From contig JAFGOY010000061.1 of the NCBI GenBank assembly GCA_016926255.1, forward strand, positions 62,001-126,000: a DNA stretch of 64,000 nt. Direction: 5' to 3'. Made by a program: the position numbers and the translations under genes. Shown in pieces: positions 8,728 to 17,466 of the stretch (position 1 is the stretch's first letter; the number at the start of each line of letters is the position of its first letter). This stretch comes from Anaerolineae bacterium. GTDB taxonomy: Bacteria; Chloroflexota; Anaerolineae; Aggregatilineales; UBA3940. The notes beneath the pieces were generated by a model. It was not told the origin of the DNA, did no database searches, and saw only the letters and a program-made list of their open reading frames with translations.

Positions 8728-10119
8728 CTAGTCGGATGGCCAGGCGGCGTCGATTTCGGACAGTGCGGTATCAAGATCAACCGTGCCGCTGAAGTAGTCG
8801 GTCATGCCCTTCCAGAAGGAGCCGGAGCCAACTGCACCGGGCATCAGGTCGGAGCCATCGAAGCGAACACTGTCGGCGTCGTTCACAAGTCCGGCAATGC
8901 CGCGCTCGATGTCATCACCATACCAGCTCAGTTCAGCGTCGTTATGCGGTGAGAGTGCGCCACCACTGCCCAGCCAGGTTCGCAGCGATTCACCACGTGA
9001 GAAGAAGTCCATCACGGCGCGTACTTCTGGACGGTCATCGAACATCGCGTAGATGTCGCCAGCGATCAGGTAGGGCTTGCCATATTCTTCGTCGATAGGA
9101 GGCAGGTAGAAGAAATCGTAGTCCTCGCCAGCGACGGTCCCCTCGGGGAAGAAGCTGGTGATGAAGTTGCCCTGCTTGTGCAGCCAGCACTTGGGCGGAT
9201 CATCGAACATCGGGAGCGGCGCGTCACCGAAGAAGGTGTCGGCGATGGCAGCTGTGCCACCATAGACGTAACCTTCATGCAGCCACAGATCGCTCATGAC
9301 CTGGGCTGCATTCTTGACTTCGGGAGAAGTGAAGGGCAGACGGTCGGCAGGATCAGCGGGGAACGACCAGTTGTCGTAGTTCTCAAGCGAGGTCGTCCGT
9401 AGCATGATCTCTTCCATCCAGTCGGTGGCGGGCCAGCCGGTGGCGGCACCGGACTCGATGCCGATGCACCAGGGAGTATCGCCGTCAGCGACGATCTGGT
9501 CAGAGAGGGCTAACATTTCGTCCCAGGTTTCGGGGACTTCGTAGCCAGCATCGTCGAACGCCGGCTGCGGGTACCAGACCTGGCTCTTGCCGTTGTAGCG
9601 TGCCCACACACCAGCCTGGATACCTTCCATCTGGGCCATGTCGAGCCACGCCTGCTTGTAGTTCTTCTTCAGCCAATCCTGGTTCATTACGTCGGTCAGG
9701 TCGACAACGTCGCCGCTCTTTACGAAGTTGAGCAGGAGGCCCGGCTGCGGGAAGTCGGCAATGTCAGGGGCGTCGCCACCTTGAACCGCAGCAGTGATGA
9801 TCGTCTCGAATTCCTTCGTACCCGTATACTGAATGTCGATCCCGGTCCACTCTTCAAACTCGGCGACGGACTCGTTGAACTTCACTTCGTCCTCGTCGGT
9901 GAAGGGGCCGGTCATCGTCACAACCATGCCGTCATATTCACCCATGCAGGCGGCTTCCAGTTCAGGGGTCAGCATTTCCCAGTCACTGGGGCACATGAAT
10001 TCCGCTTCCGGCTCGGCTACTGGCTCTGGCGTTGGCGTCGCTTTCGGAGCGCAGGCCACCATCACCAAAACCAAAGCAGCCAAAAGTGCAAAAACCACGA
10101 CTCTCTTCTTAGAAGACAT
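8728..10119 (-). CDS. aglE: Alpha-glucoside ABC transporter substrate-binding lipoprotein
   Basis: This 463-residue protein starts with a basic N-end, a hydrophobic stretch and the lipobox VMVAC at residues 19-23, so it is a lipoprotein anchored outside the membrane. A Pro/Thr/Glu-rich linker (about 24-40) leads into a family 1 solute-binding fold with GGDAPDIADFPQPGLL near 115. The sequence resembles the alpha-glucoside binding proteins (AglE type). It is the first structural gene after the LacI-type regulator and precedes two matching permeases, so it captures the sugar for this importer. The 221-nt gap upstream presumably holds the operon promoter. Confidence 0.88.
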   Translation of the reverse strand: MSSKKRVVVFALLAALVLVMVACAPKATPTPEPVAEPEAEFMCPSDWEMLTPELEAACMGEYDGMVVTMTGPFTDEDEVKFNESVAEFEEWTGIDIQYTGTKEFETIITAAVQGGDAPDIADFPQPGLLLNFVKSGDVVDLTDVMNQDWLKKNYKQAWLDMAQMEGIQAGVWARYNGKSQVWYPQPAFDDAGYEVPETWDEMLALSDQIVADGDTPWCIGIESGAATGWPATDWMEEIMLRTTSLENYDNWSFPADPADRLPFTSPEVKNAAQVMSDLWLHEGYVYGGTAAIADTFFGDAPLPMFDDPPKCWLHKQGNFITSFFPEGTVAGEDYDFFYLPPIDEEYGKPYLIAGDIYAMFDDRPEVRAVMDFFSRGESLRTWLGSGGALSPHNDAELSWYGDDIERGIAGLVNDADSVRFDGSDLMPGAVGSGSFWKGMTDYFSGTVDLDTALSEIDAAWPSD

Positions 10120-10340
10120 TTCTAAAACTCCTCTTTATCTTCAGTTATCAATTGCATCGTGCATGGCATTGTCACCTGCCGATGCAGACAACTTTGTTAA
10201 TACCAAACGAGAAATACAACTTCGGTTTTAATTATTTGTTCGCTAGTACCTCCTTATGTTTTCTGATCGCTAATTATCACATCTGGAGTTCCTAAGGGAA
10301 GCATCGCCTGTTTCATGGTGGAAACGGAGATTTCCCTCCA
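10120..10340 (-). promoter_or_regulatory. Probable promoter region of the sugar operon
   Basis: This gap separates the regulator's stop codon from aglE. It is AT-rich close to aglE. It holds two loose inverted repeats, GTTTC-N6-GAAAC at about 10310 and TTCC-N4-GGAA at about 10290, which could be weak operator half-sites, but neither matches the strong palindrome upstream of the regulator. No convincing -35/-10 pair was picked out. Confidence 0.35.
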
Positions 10341-11369
10341 TTAATTTGATGGTGGCGGGCCGGTAGTCTCTCTAACGACCAGGTTGACGGGCAGCGTTAT
10401 CGATCTTGATGGGGCTTCGTCGCTGCCATTGTCAATAATTTCCATCAGTGTGGTTATGCCATCCACGCCGCTTTGAAATAATGGCTGGCTGACTGTGGTC
10501 AGTCCGATGTATGCCGAGACTTCAATGTCATCGTAACCAACAACTGATACATCTTCCGGTACCTGCAGCCCCAACGCCTGTAAAGCTTCGAGGCAGCCGA
10601 TGGCGTGGGTATCACTGGTTGTGAAGATCGATGTTGGCGGTTCGGACAAGGCCATTAGCTCCTGTGCCAGACGGTAAGCGGCTGCTTTACTGTGGTCGCC
10701 CTGCCTGTGGTACTGCTCTTTAAATACCACGTTGTTACGTTCAAGGGTCTGTCGGTAACCCTTTAGACGCTGCTGGCTGGCACCGAAACCAAAAGGATAG
10801 TCGATATAGTCGCTGAGAAATGCGATTTTGCGGTGACCAAGATCGATTAAGTGCTGTGTTCCCTGCCGCCCACCATCAATGTCATCAATAATGATGCTGG
10901 TCAACTCCGAATGTTTAGAATCCACCAACACAACCGGCATACCATACTGCTTAAACAGTCTTACATCTTCATCCGTAGGGTGAAGTGTGATGATCACCAG
11001 ACCGTCCACGCGTCTTTCACGAGGAATGCGTTTGAAGAGATCGTCTCGTTGTTCTGGTGTTTCGACGTTGTAGAGAATAAGGTCGTACTGACTTTCAAGT
11101 AAGGCTGTTTCGATACCCCTTAGACGACCAACGTAGGCTGGCCGTGTAAAAAATGGTGCAATAATACCGATAGCCTGTGAACGCCCCCCCGTTGATAGTC
11201 GGCGTGCGATGGGGCTGGGGTGGTAATCGAGTTCTTCTATGGCAGCGAGGACTTTTTCCCGGGTCTTCTCGCTGACGAGTGGGCTGTTGTTGATTACACG
11301 AGAGACGGTTCCGACGCCAACATCTGCTTTTTCTGCAACATCACGGATTGTGTAAGTTTTTGCCACCAT
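10341..11369 (-). CDS. LacI-family transcriptional repressor of the sugar operon
   Basis: This 342-residue protein has an N-terminal LacI helix-turn-helix (YTIRDVAEKADVGVGTVSRVINN, about residues 4-26), the hinge helix region ARRLSTGG near 57, and a periplasmic-binding-protein-like effector domain to the end. It is cytoplasmic and should act as a dimer on palindromic operators. The ATG at 11369 is preferred over 11375 because AGGA then sits 5 nt upstream. A 16-bp palindrome lies about 23 nt upstream, so autoregulation is likely, and the same-strand position just before aglE makes the sugar operon its obvious target. The inducer is not readable from the sequence. Confidence 0.92.
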   Translation of the reverse strand: MVAKTYTIRDVAEKADVGVGTVSRVINNSPLVSEKTREKVLAAIEELDYHPSPIARRLSTGGRSQAIGIIAPFFTRPAYVGRLRGIETALLESQYDLILYNVETPEQRDDLFKRIPRERRVDGLVIITLHPTDEDVRLFKQYGMPVVLVDSKHSELTSIIIDDIDGGRQGTQHLIDLGHRKIAFLSDYIDYPFGFGASQQRLKGYRQTLERNNVVFKEQYHRQGDHSKAAAYRLAQELMALSEPPTSIFTTSDTHAIGCLEALQALGLQVPEDVSVVGYDDIEVSAYIGLTTVSQPLFQSGVDGITTLMEIIDNGSDEAPSRSITLPVNLVVRETTGPPPSN

Positions 11370-11391
11370 CCACATCCTGTGAAGTATAAAT

Positions 11392-11407
11392 ATGGAACCG
11401 GTTCCAT
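11392..11407. promoter_or_regulatory. Palindromic LacI-type operator
   Basis: ATGGAACCGGTTCCAT is a perfect 16-bp palindrome with the central CG step typical of LacI-family operators. On the minus strand it fills most of the spacer before a TATACT -10 box (complement of 11383-11388), so a bound repressor would block the regulator's own promoter. Confidence 0.8.
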
Positions 11408-11608
11408 TTTATTGTATGAAAATTGTTATATGTTGTCAAGCGGTTTGCGGAACTCTGCAATCGATACACACTATGAGGAACAAACCACTTTCAATGCCAG
11501 GTAAATAAGCCGTTGGGCGAATGGGTATAAGACGGTAGAATAGTCACTATCTGGACAGCGAGTCTGTTCCAGCACTTTTCTAGCAATTATTCAAGGAACT
11601 TCAAGCTG

Positions 11609-12601
11609 ATGAAACCTGTCAGGCTTGTTATTCAAATTCCCTGCCTGAACGAAGAGAAGACGCTGCCAGCGACACTGAAGGAACTGCCGAAGCAGATCGA
11701 GGGGGTCGATGAAATCCTGGTTGTCGTCATCGACGACGGCAGTACCGACGGCACCGCCGAGATTGCAAAAGCCTCTGGCGTCGATCACGTTGTCCGACAC
11801 CTCCACAACAAAGGACTGGCTGCTGCTTTCCGCAGCGGACTTGAGGCAGCATTCCAGCTTGACGCCGATATCATCGTCAATACTGATGCTGACAATCAAT
11901 ATCCTGGCGAGTTTATCCCGGCACTTGTTGCACCTATTCTGGATGGGAACGCTGACATCGTGATCGGTGACCGGCAGACGGATCGGATTGCGCACTTTTC
12001 ACCGGTCAAGCGGCTGCTGCAGCGGCTGGGCAGCGCTGTTGTTCGTTATGTGTCGGGAACAAAGGTACCCGATGCCCCCAGTGGATTTCGGGCGCTCTCA
12101 CGCGAGGCTGCGATGCGGCTCAACCTGATCACGAACTATACCTATACGCTCGAAATGATCATTCAGGCCGGTAAGAAAAATATGACGGTCGGCCACATCC
12201 CGATAACAGTCAATGCCCAGACTCGGCCCTCGCGGTTGGTTCGCAGCAACGCCGGGTATGTATTCCGATCAGTGACGGCTATCCTGCACCTGTTCCTGCT
12301 CTACGAGCCGATCCGCAGCTTTCTGTATATTTCGATACCCTTCTGGCTGGTGGGGGTGGGGCTGTGGCTTCGCTACTTCATCCTGTATCTCTCCGGGGAG
12401 GTATCGCGGGGGTCGAACGTCCAATCGGTTGTGGTGGGATCGGTGGCGCTGATCGTCGCCGTGTTCATCGACCTGATCGGCCTGTTGGGGAATATACTGG
12501 CGGTTAATCGTTATTTGAACGAGCAAATCCTCTTCACCCTCAAACGACTGCAATTCGATGCCCATATAAGGATGCCTCAAGACAATGACAAAACGAAATA
12601 A
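11609..12601 (+). CDS. GT2 glycosyltransferase with C-terminal membrane helices
   Basis: This 330-residue protein has a GT-A domain of family 2 in residues 1-230 and two membrane helices near 235-300. The nucleotide-binding motifs are visible: IPCLNEEKTL at 10, VIDDGSTDGT near 41, and NTDADNQYP near 93, whose DAD holds the metal. It resembles polyprenyl-phosphate sugar transferases (dolichol-phosphate mannose synthase type), which charge a lipid carrier with a sugar at the cytoplasmic face. It overlaps the next gene by 17 nt, so the two are coupled. The sugar and acceptor cannot be read. Confidence 0.88.
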   Translation: MKPVRLVIQIPCLNEEKTLPATLKELPKQIEGVDEILVVVIDDGSTDGTAEIAKASGVDHVVRHLHNKGLAAAFRSGLEAAFQLDADIIVNTDADNQYPGEFIPALVAPILDGNADIVIGDRQTDRIAHFSPVKRLLQRLGSAVVRYVSGTKVPDAPSGFRALSREAAMRLNLITNYTYTLEMIIQAGKKNMTVGHIPITVNAQTRPSRLVRSNAGYVFRSVTAILHLFLLYEPIRSFLYISIPFWLVGVGLWLRYFILYLSGEVSRGSNVQSVVVGSVALIVAVFIDLIGLLGNILAVNRYLNEQILFTLKRLQFDAHIRMPQDNDKTK

Positions 12602-14561
12602 ACCGGCTTCGCCGGTGCTGAAACGCCTGCTGACCATCACCTGGTGGGTGGTGGCTGGAGTGTTTTTTGTTATTGCCTGGCGAGAATTTGTCGGCCCTGA
12701 CCAATCGCTGGGCGAACTGCTGCGCCCAGTCGATTGGTGGCTGTTTGTGTTGGCCCTGGCCGTATTAATTTTCGGGCAGGTGGTGCGCGCCCAGCTTACT
12801 TATGCCAGCCATACCGCGCTTAACTATCGAGTTGATCGCGGTGAGGGTTTTCGCTACTGGGTGTTTTCCCAGATGGGCAAATATATTCCGGGTGGCATCT
12901 GGCTGTTTGCTTCCAGAACCGTCTTTTACCAGCAGAACGGAATGCCCACCCTGATCGCCAGCGGGGTCGTGGTGTGGGAAACGCTTTCCATCCTCATCAC
13001 CGGGATCGTTATTGTGCTGATCAGCATCCCCACGCTGCCGGTGATCAAATGGGGGATGATCGGCAGCATCGGCGCGGCAGGTCTGCTGATCGTCACCGGG
13101 GTAGGACTGTGGCAAACGCCGCGTTTCTGGGAATGGTTAGTCAAGCTGCGCATCCCCGGCGCATCGTTGATGCTGAGGTTCGTCAACGAAACCGCCGACA
13201 AGCGAACGAAATTGTTACGGGGGCATCTGATCCTCTCGGCAGTCTCCTGGGTGATCATTGGCAGCGGATTTTACCTGCTGACTCTGTCCTTCCCGCCGCT
13301 GCGCGGCCTGTCGGTGCTGTCGGCGAATGCGATCTTCATCGCTAGCTGGGTGATCGGGTTCCTGGTTTTGATCGCGCCGGGCGGAATTGGTTCACGAGAA
13401 GCGGCCATGATCGCATTTCTGCTGCCGCTGATCAGCCCTTCAGAAGCGTTGGCCTTCGCCGTCATTGCCCGCATCTGGTGGACGTTGGGAGAGGCGCTGC
13501 TGTTCCTGTTTGGCGGGGGGATGCAGCTGCTGGCGTCGATGCGAGCTGTGGGTGAACCATCAACTGCCGCTGATGATAACATCGAAACGGCTGAACCGTT
13601 CTTTATCGTCGGATGCGGACGTTCGGGGACGACCCTGCTACGAACGATGCTTAACCATCACCCGGAAATCGCGATCCCCCTCGAATCTTTCTTTATCGTC
13701 GATTACCTGCGTGCGCCAAAGACCATTCCCGCTGCCCGTTTAGGGTCAATGCTGAGGCATGAATACGAGTTAAAAGAATGGGGGCTTGATCTTACCGGGG
13801 AAATGCTTGAGGGGTGTGAAACACCCAGAGAACTGATCACAAGGTTGCATGAACGCTACGCGGCAGAACACGGTAAGACCCGCTGGGGTCAGAAAACACC
13901 GCGGTTGATTCGTTTCGGCGGCTTGCTCAAAACCAACTATCCAAAGGCCAGATTTGTCATCGTGCTGCGTGACCCGCGTGCGACGGTCAATTCATTGATG
14001 AAATCGAACGTACACAGCGCCAATGTGCTGTTTGCGTCGAAACGGTGGGCGGCAGATGTCCGCGAGGGGCTGGCCCTCAAACAGACCTATCCCGACGACG
14101 TGCTGGAAATCCGGTATGAAGACCTGGTCACACAGCCTGAACAAAATCTAAGACAGGTTTGTGACTTTCTGGACATTGCCTACGATCCGGTCATGCTGAC
14201 CTATCACAAGAGCGGCGTGAAAGAATATTCAAGTTACTATGATCAAATCCACGCCCGGCTTGCCCAGCCACCCCAGGCCAGTCGTGTTGACGCGTGGCAG
14301 GATGAACTTAAGCCAGAGGATGTGGCGATCATCGAATCGGTTTGTGGAGACCTTATGGAACAGGTCGGTTATCAGCCGCCCGAACAACGCAGCGAAGTGC
14401 GCAAGGGCCGGATCGCCCGCTACACTCTCCTGCGGATACCGGGAATGTTTTCACAGGTGTTCTACTACACCACCAAGCGGCGTGGGTACATTTTTAACTA
14501 TGCCCGGCGAAAGCTGAATTTAGGATTGTTCTGGCGCGATTTCTGGCAGATCAACTACTGA
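12585..14561 (+). CDS. Flippase-like membrane domain fused to a sulfotransferase
   Basis: This 658-residue protein has two modules. Residues 15-320 contain about eight hydrophobic helices and resemble the LPG_synthase_TM/AglD-like family associated with lipid or glycolipid transfer (for example FSQMGKYIPGGIW near 89 and APGGIGSREAAMIAFLLPL near 263). Residues about 335-610 are a cytosolic sulfotransferase: the 5'-phosphosulfate loop FFIVGCGRSGTTLL at about 338 and the 3'-phosphate segment IVLRDPRATVNSL at about 457 bind PAPS. It should therefore sulfate a lipid-linked or membrane substrate. It follows and overlaps a GT2 gene, which points to a sulfated glycolipid or polymer. Domain order and both motifs are clear; the substrate is inference. 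It ends in a 42-nt overlap with a convergent gene. Confidence 0.88.
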   Translation: MTKRNKPASPVLKRLLTITWWVVAGVFFVIAWREFVGPDQSLGELLRPVDWWLFVLALAVLIFGQVVRAQLTYASHTALNYRVDRGEGFRYWVFSQMGKYIPGGIWLFASRTVFYQQNGMPTLIASGVVVWETLSILITGIVIVLISIPTLPVIKWGMIGSIGAAGLLIVTGVGLWQTPRFWEWLVKLRIPGASLMLRFVNETADKRTKLLRGHLILSAVSWVIIGSGFYLLTLSFPPLRGLSVLSANAIFIASWVIGFLVLIAPGGIGSREAAMIAFLLPLISPSEALAFAVIARIWWTLGEALLFLFGGGMQLLASMRAVGEPSTAADDNIETAEPFFIVGCGRSGTTLLRTMLNHHPEIAIPLESFFIVDYLRAPKTIPAARLGSMLRHEYELKEWGLDLTGEMLEGCETPRELITRLHERYAAEHGKTRWGQKTPRLIRFGGLLKTNYPKARFVIVLRDPRATVNSLMKSNVHSANVLFASKRWAADVREGLALKQTYPDDVLEIRYEDLVTQPEQNLRQVCDFLDIAYDPVMLTYHKSGVKEYSSYYDQIHARLAQPPQASRVDAWQDELKPEDVAIIESVCGDLMEQVGYQPPEQRSEVRKGRIARYTLLRIPGMFSQVFYYTTKRRGYIFNYARRKLNLGLFWRDFWQINY

Positions 14562-16130
14562 ATCAGAGAGCATGTCGCCAGGATCATCTTCAGGCTGCTT
14601 TTTCGATCCCAACTGCATTCCAATATAGGTCAGGCTGATCAGCGCATAGAGCGGGACCAGGATAGCGAGCTGACTTCCTCGCAGCCATTGGTAAAGCCAT
14701 TGCCAATCAGGCAGGTTAAACTCGTACAGTTCATCGAGTAAAACCTGGTCCTTACTCGAACTGGGTGGGTCGAGATAGGGCTGCGGATCGGACAGCAGGT
14801 TCATGAAATTTCGGACGGTGGTTTTTGCGTTAGCCACCAAAGGATTATGACGAACCGTCCACAGCCTGCCGTTCAGATCGAGGGTTGGTTCCTCAAGGCC
14901 AAGTTCGATGATATGACGCTCGACCGGGACACTGATTGTCGTCAACTGCACGGCGATGCTCAAAACGATGACCCCAACGATCAATCCGCGCTGCCATTTC
15001 TTGTGCTGAGTCCAGTTTTCGAACAGTTCGGCAATGGGCAGGAGTATGGAAAGGAAGGCGGGCATCAGGTAGTACGATCCCCATCCCCAGAAGGCACGCA
15101 GCGGCGTAAGGCTGGAATAGAAGACGACATAAGTCACGAATAAAACCAGCAGGCTGATCACCATCACCCGGTGCTTTTTGTAAGCCTTTCCAATCGCAAA
15201 TGGAACCAGCCATAAAACCGGCGTATAGATCAACATACCGCGCCAGGGGCTGACAAACCACGACAGGCCCTTGATGAAATTCGGTGGCATGAAATCCGGT
15301 GTCCGGTTTTCGTAGCCGCTTTTGAACAGCGTTTCAAAGCGCACATAGTTATAGGCCAGTTGTACCCAGCCGATCAGAGTGAAGCCGAGGCCGAACCATA
15401 TCGCATCTTTGATGTGCTCCTGCAAGGTGCGGTCTTCACCGCGAAAAAGGACAAGGATCGCAAGGCTCGGTCCGGCGATCACCGCCGACACCCGTGTGAT
15501 GAAAGATACACCCAGAAACGCGCCGGCTATCAAATAGTGCAGCGACCGGTTCTTCTCTTTGTTTTGGGCAATCAGGATGAATGTCATCGAGCCGAATATG
15601 CCCATCGTCGTTTGAACCGAATTATGGGTGTGGCCGGAAACGACCCAGAGAATGGTGCCAAAGGCAATGACGAAGGCAGTGAGAAGAGCGGATCGGGGCG
15701 TGTAGCCAAGCTCCCGCAGCAGCAAATACGCCAGCGTAGGAATCAATGCACCGGTGAGTGCCATGAGCATAATCATCGGAGAGAAAAGCCCGGCGATACT
15801 CTGCCCCAATCGCCCGGTGGTGGCTACCCATTTGTTGGCGGCGATGAAGGGCATTTCAAGCAGCGATTGGCCGATAGCATAATAGGAGTACATGCGGCCA
15901 TCCTTGCCTGCTGTGCCCCGGTTCGCACCGATCTCCCCGGTGTCGATCTGGACAAGCGCCAGTTCACCCTGGAGGAGATTTTCGGCGACCAACTCCCGGA
16001 TCGCGCCGTCGGTGTGGAGGAATGAATGTGGTGCCGTACCGAGGTAGATGCCGAATATGGCAAGGAATATGGTGAGGGCACCGGGTTTTTTGAAGATGGT
16101 TTTTAATTTCATGACGAAACTATTCTGCAT
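14520..16130 (-). CDS. Polytopic membrane protein, GT-C glycosyltransferase type
   Basis: This 536-residue protein has about ten hydrophobic helices between residues 18 and 380, with one more near 490-510. The first extracytoplasmic loop contains HTDGAIRELVAENLLQGE, where an Asp soon after the first helix matches the position of the catalytic acid of GT-C (ArnT/PMT-like) enzymes. These enzymes transfer sugars from polyprenyl-phosphate donors outside the membrane, which fits the neighbouring GT2 that would make such a donor. It is convergent with the sulfotransferase fusion and divergent from an LCP gene. I assign only the fold class. Confidence 0.7.
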   Translation of the reverse strand: MQNSFVMKLKTIFKKPGALTIFLAIFGIYLGTAPHSFLHTDGAIRELVAENLLQGELALVQIDTGEIGANRGTAGKDGRMYSYYAIGQSLLEMPFIAANKWVATTGRLGQSIAGLFSPMIMLMALTGALIPTLAYLLLRELGYTPRSALLTAFVIAFGTILWVVSGHTHNSVQTTMGIFGSMTFILIAQNKEKNRSLHYLIAGAFLGVSFITRVSAVIAGPSLAILVLFRGEDRTLQEHIKDAIWFGLGFTLIGWVQLAYNYVRFETLFKSGYENRTPDFMPPNFIKGLSWFVSPWRGMLIYTPVLWLVPFAIGKAYKKHRVMVISLLVLFVTYVVFYSSLTPLRAFWGWGSYYLMPAFLSILLPIAELFENWTQHKKWQRGLIVGVIVLSIAVQLTTISVPVERHIIELGLEEPTLDLNGRLWTVRHNPLVANAKTTVRNFMNLLSDPQPYLDPPSSSKDQVLLDELYEFNLPDWQWLYQWLRGSQLAILVPLYALISLTYIGMQLGSKKQPEDDPGDMLSDSVVDLPEIAPEQS

Positions 16131-16259
16131 AAGCCCACAGTTCTCCAGTTATTGCAATACCTGCCAACTAAGCGAGCAGGCCGAGTGACATTATACCAGC
16201 GAGGTGACTGTTTTGTTACAGTGTTTGGGCTGGGGAACTGCCGGTTGTAAACTTAATCC

Positions 16260-17387
16260 ATGAGGAAAAAGCAGCAAGCCCCGGATGTTTTACCTGATGA
16301 AAGTGGGATCGACGAACTATCGCTGTCTGAAGAAACTCTGGCGGGGAAATCTCCATACCGGCGGGCGATAATCAGCGGTGTGGTGACCGGGCTGCTGCTT
16401 ATCACGTTTTTCGTCGTTCGCTGGTACTGGCTTCGCCCCCTGGGACCGAAATTGACGATTTCAACCGAATCGCTTGATCGGGGATCCGGTATCGACAACG
16501 CCGAACGTCCAGAAACTGTTGAGTCGGAGCAGATGGACGCCCCGGCCTCTTCTGCCCCCTACTGCGGTGGGCCGCCGGTGATGTACCTGATGATCGTCGG
16601 GAAAGATACATTGGAGTACGAGTACAATATCGGCGATGCCGATGCGATCCGGCTCGTCCGGGTAGATTTCGTCTATCCCTCGATTACAATCCTGCCCATC
16701 CCGCGCGATCTGCTGGTGCCCATACCGGGTATGGCCGACCATGGTGTCGGCTCCAACCGGATCAAGACGGCTTATGCTTACGGGAATCGCTATCTTGGCC
16801 CCGGTGGGGGGCCGAGCCTGCTGGCCGAGACACTGCTTGTCAACTTTGACGCACAGGTCGATCACTATGCGGTGGCGAATTTCGACGCATTCAAGGAGGG
16901 AATCGACGCCGTTGGTGGGGTCGATCTTTACTTCGACGAGGCGTTCGACGTCGACGAAGACGGTACGGTGGAATTCCTCCAGGGCATGAATCATCTGGAT
17001 GGGGAAGCCGCGCTGAGCTATGCCCGCGCCCGTCCGGAGGATGCCACCGACCTGTACCGCATCGGGCGGCAAACCGAATTGATCAAGGCGATTCAAGTCA
17101 AACTGCTCAGTCCGCAGCTATTCCCATCGCTGCCCCGGCTGATCCGGTCGATCTCTGCATTGATGCTGACCGATTTAAGTCCATCGGATATTTCGAACTT
17201 GCTGTGCATCATGCAGCGTGTCGAACCCGATTATATTCAAAGCATCTCTCTCGAAAAGACCATGTATTCGTCAGAGATCGATCAGAATGGCTATGAATAC
17301 CTGCGCCCCGATATAGATGCGATCAGTGTCTATATTGTCGATTTTGAGGCCGGTGAACTGTCGGCTTTGCCGGATCGATCTGACTGA
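16260..17387 (+). CDS. LytR-CpsA-Psr (LCP) family transferase
   Basis: This 375-residue protein has a cytoplasmic N-terminus of about 38 residues, one membrane helix (about 40-60) and an extracellular LCP domain (about 105-330). The arginine motifs that bind the polyprenyl pyrophosphate are present: IPRDLLVPIPG near 142 and YARARPEDATDLYRIGRQ near 256. LCP enzymes attach glycopolymers to peptidoglycan or cell-wall proteins. The neighbours, including membrane glycosyltransferases and a nucleotide-sugar epimerase 79 nt downstream, fit an envelope glycan role. No clear ribosome-binding site precedes the ATG, so the start is less certain. Confidence 0.9.
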   Translation: MRKKQQAPDVLPDESGIDELSLSEETLAGKSPYRRAIISGVVTGLLLITFFVVRWYWLRPLGPKLTISTESLDRGSGIDNAERPETVESEQMDAPASSAPYCGGPPVMYLMIVGKDTLEYEYNIGDADAIRLVRVDFVYPSITILPIPRDLLVPIPGMADHGVGSNRIKTAYAYGNRYLGPGGGPSLLAETLLVNFDAQVDHYAVANFDAFKEGIDAVGGVDLYFDEAFDVDEDGTVEFLQGMNHLDGEAALSYARARPEDATDLYRIGRQTELIKAIQVKLLSPQLFPSLPRLIRSISALMLTDLSPSDISNLLCIMQRVEPDYIQSISLEKTMYSSEIDQNGYEYLRPDIDAISVYIVDFEAGELSALPDRSD

Positions 17388-17466
17388 CATCGGCTTTTGT
17401 AAACGATGAACTTGACCGGTAGAATGAGCGATTATGAGCCGGAACCGTTCAGCATCGAGAGGAACC

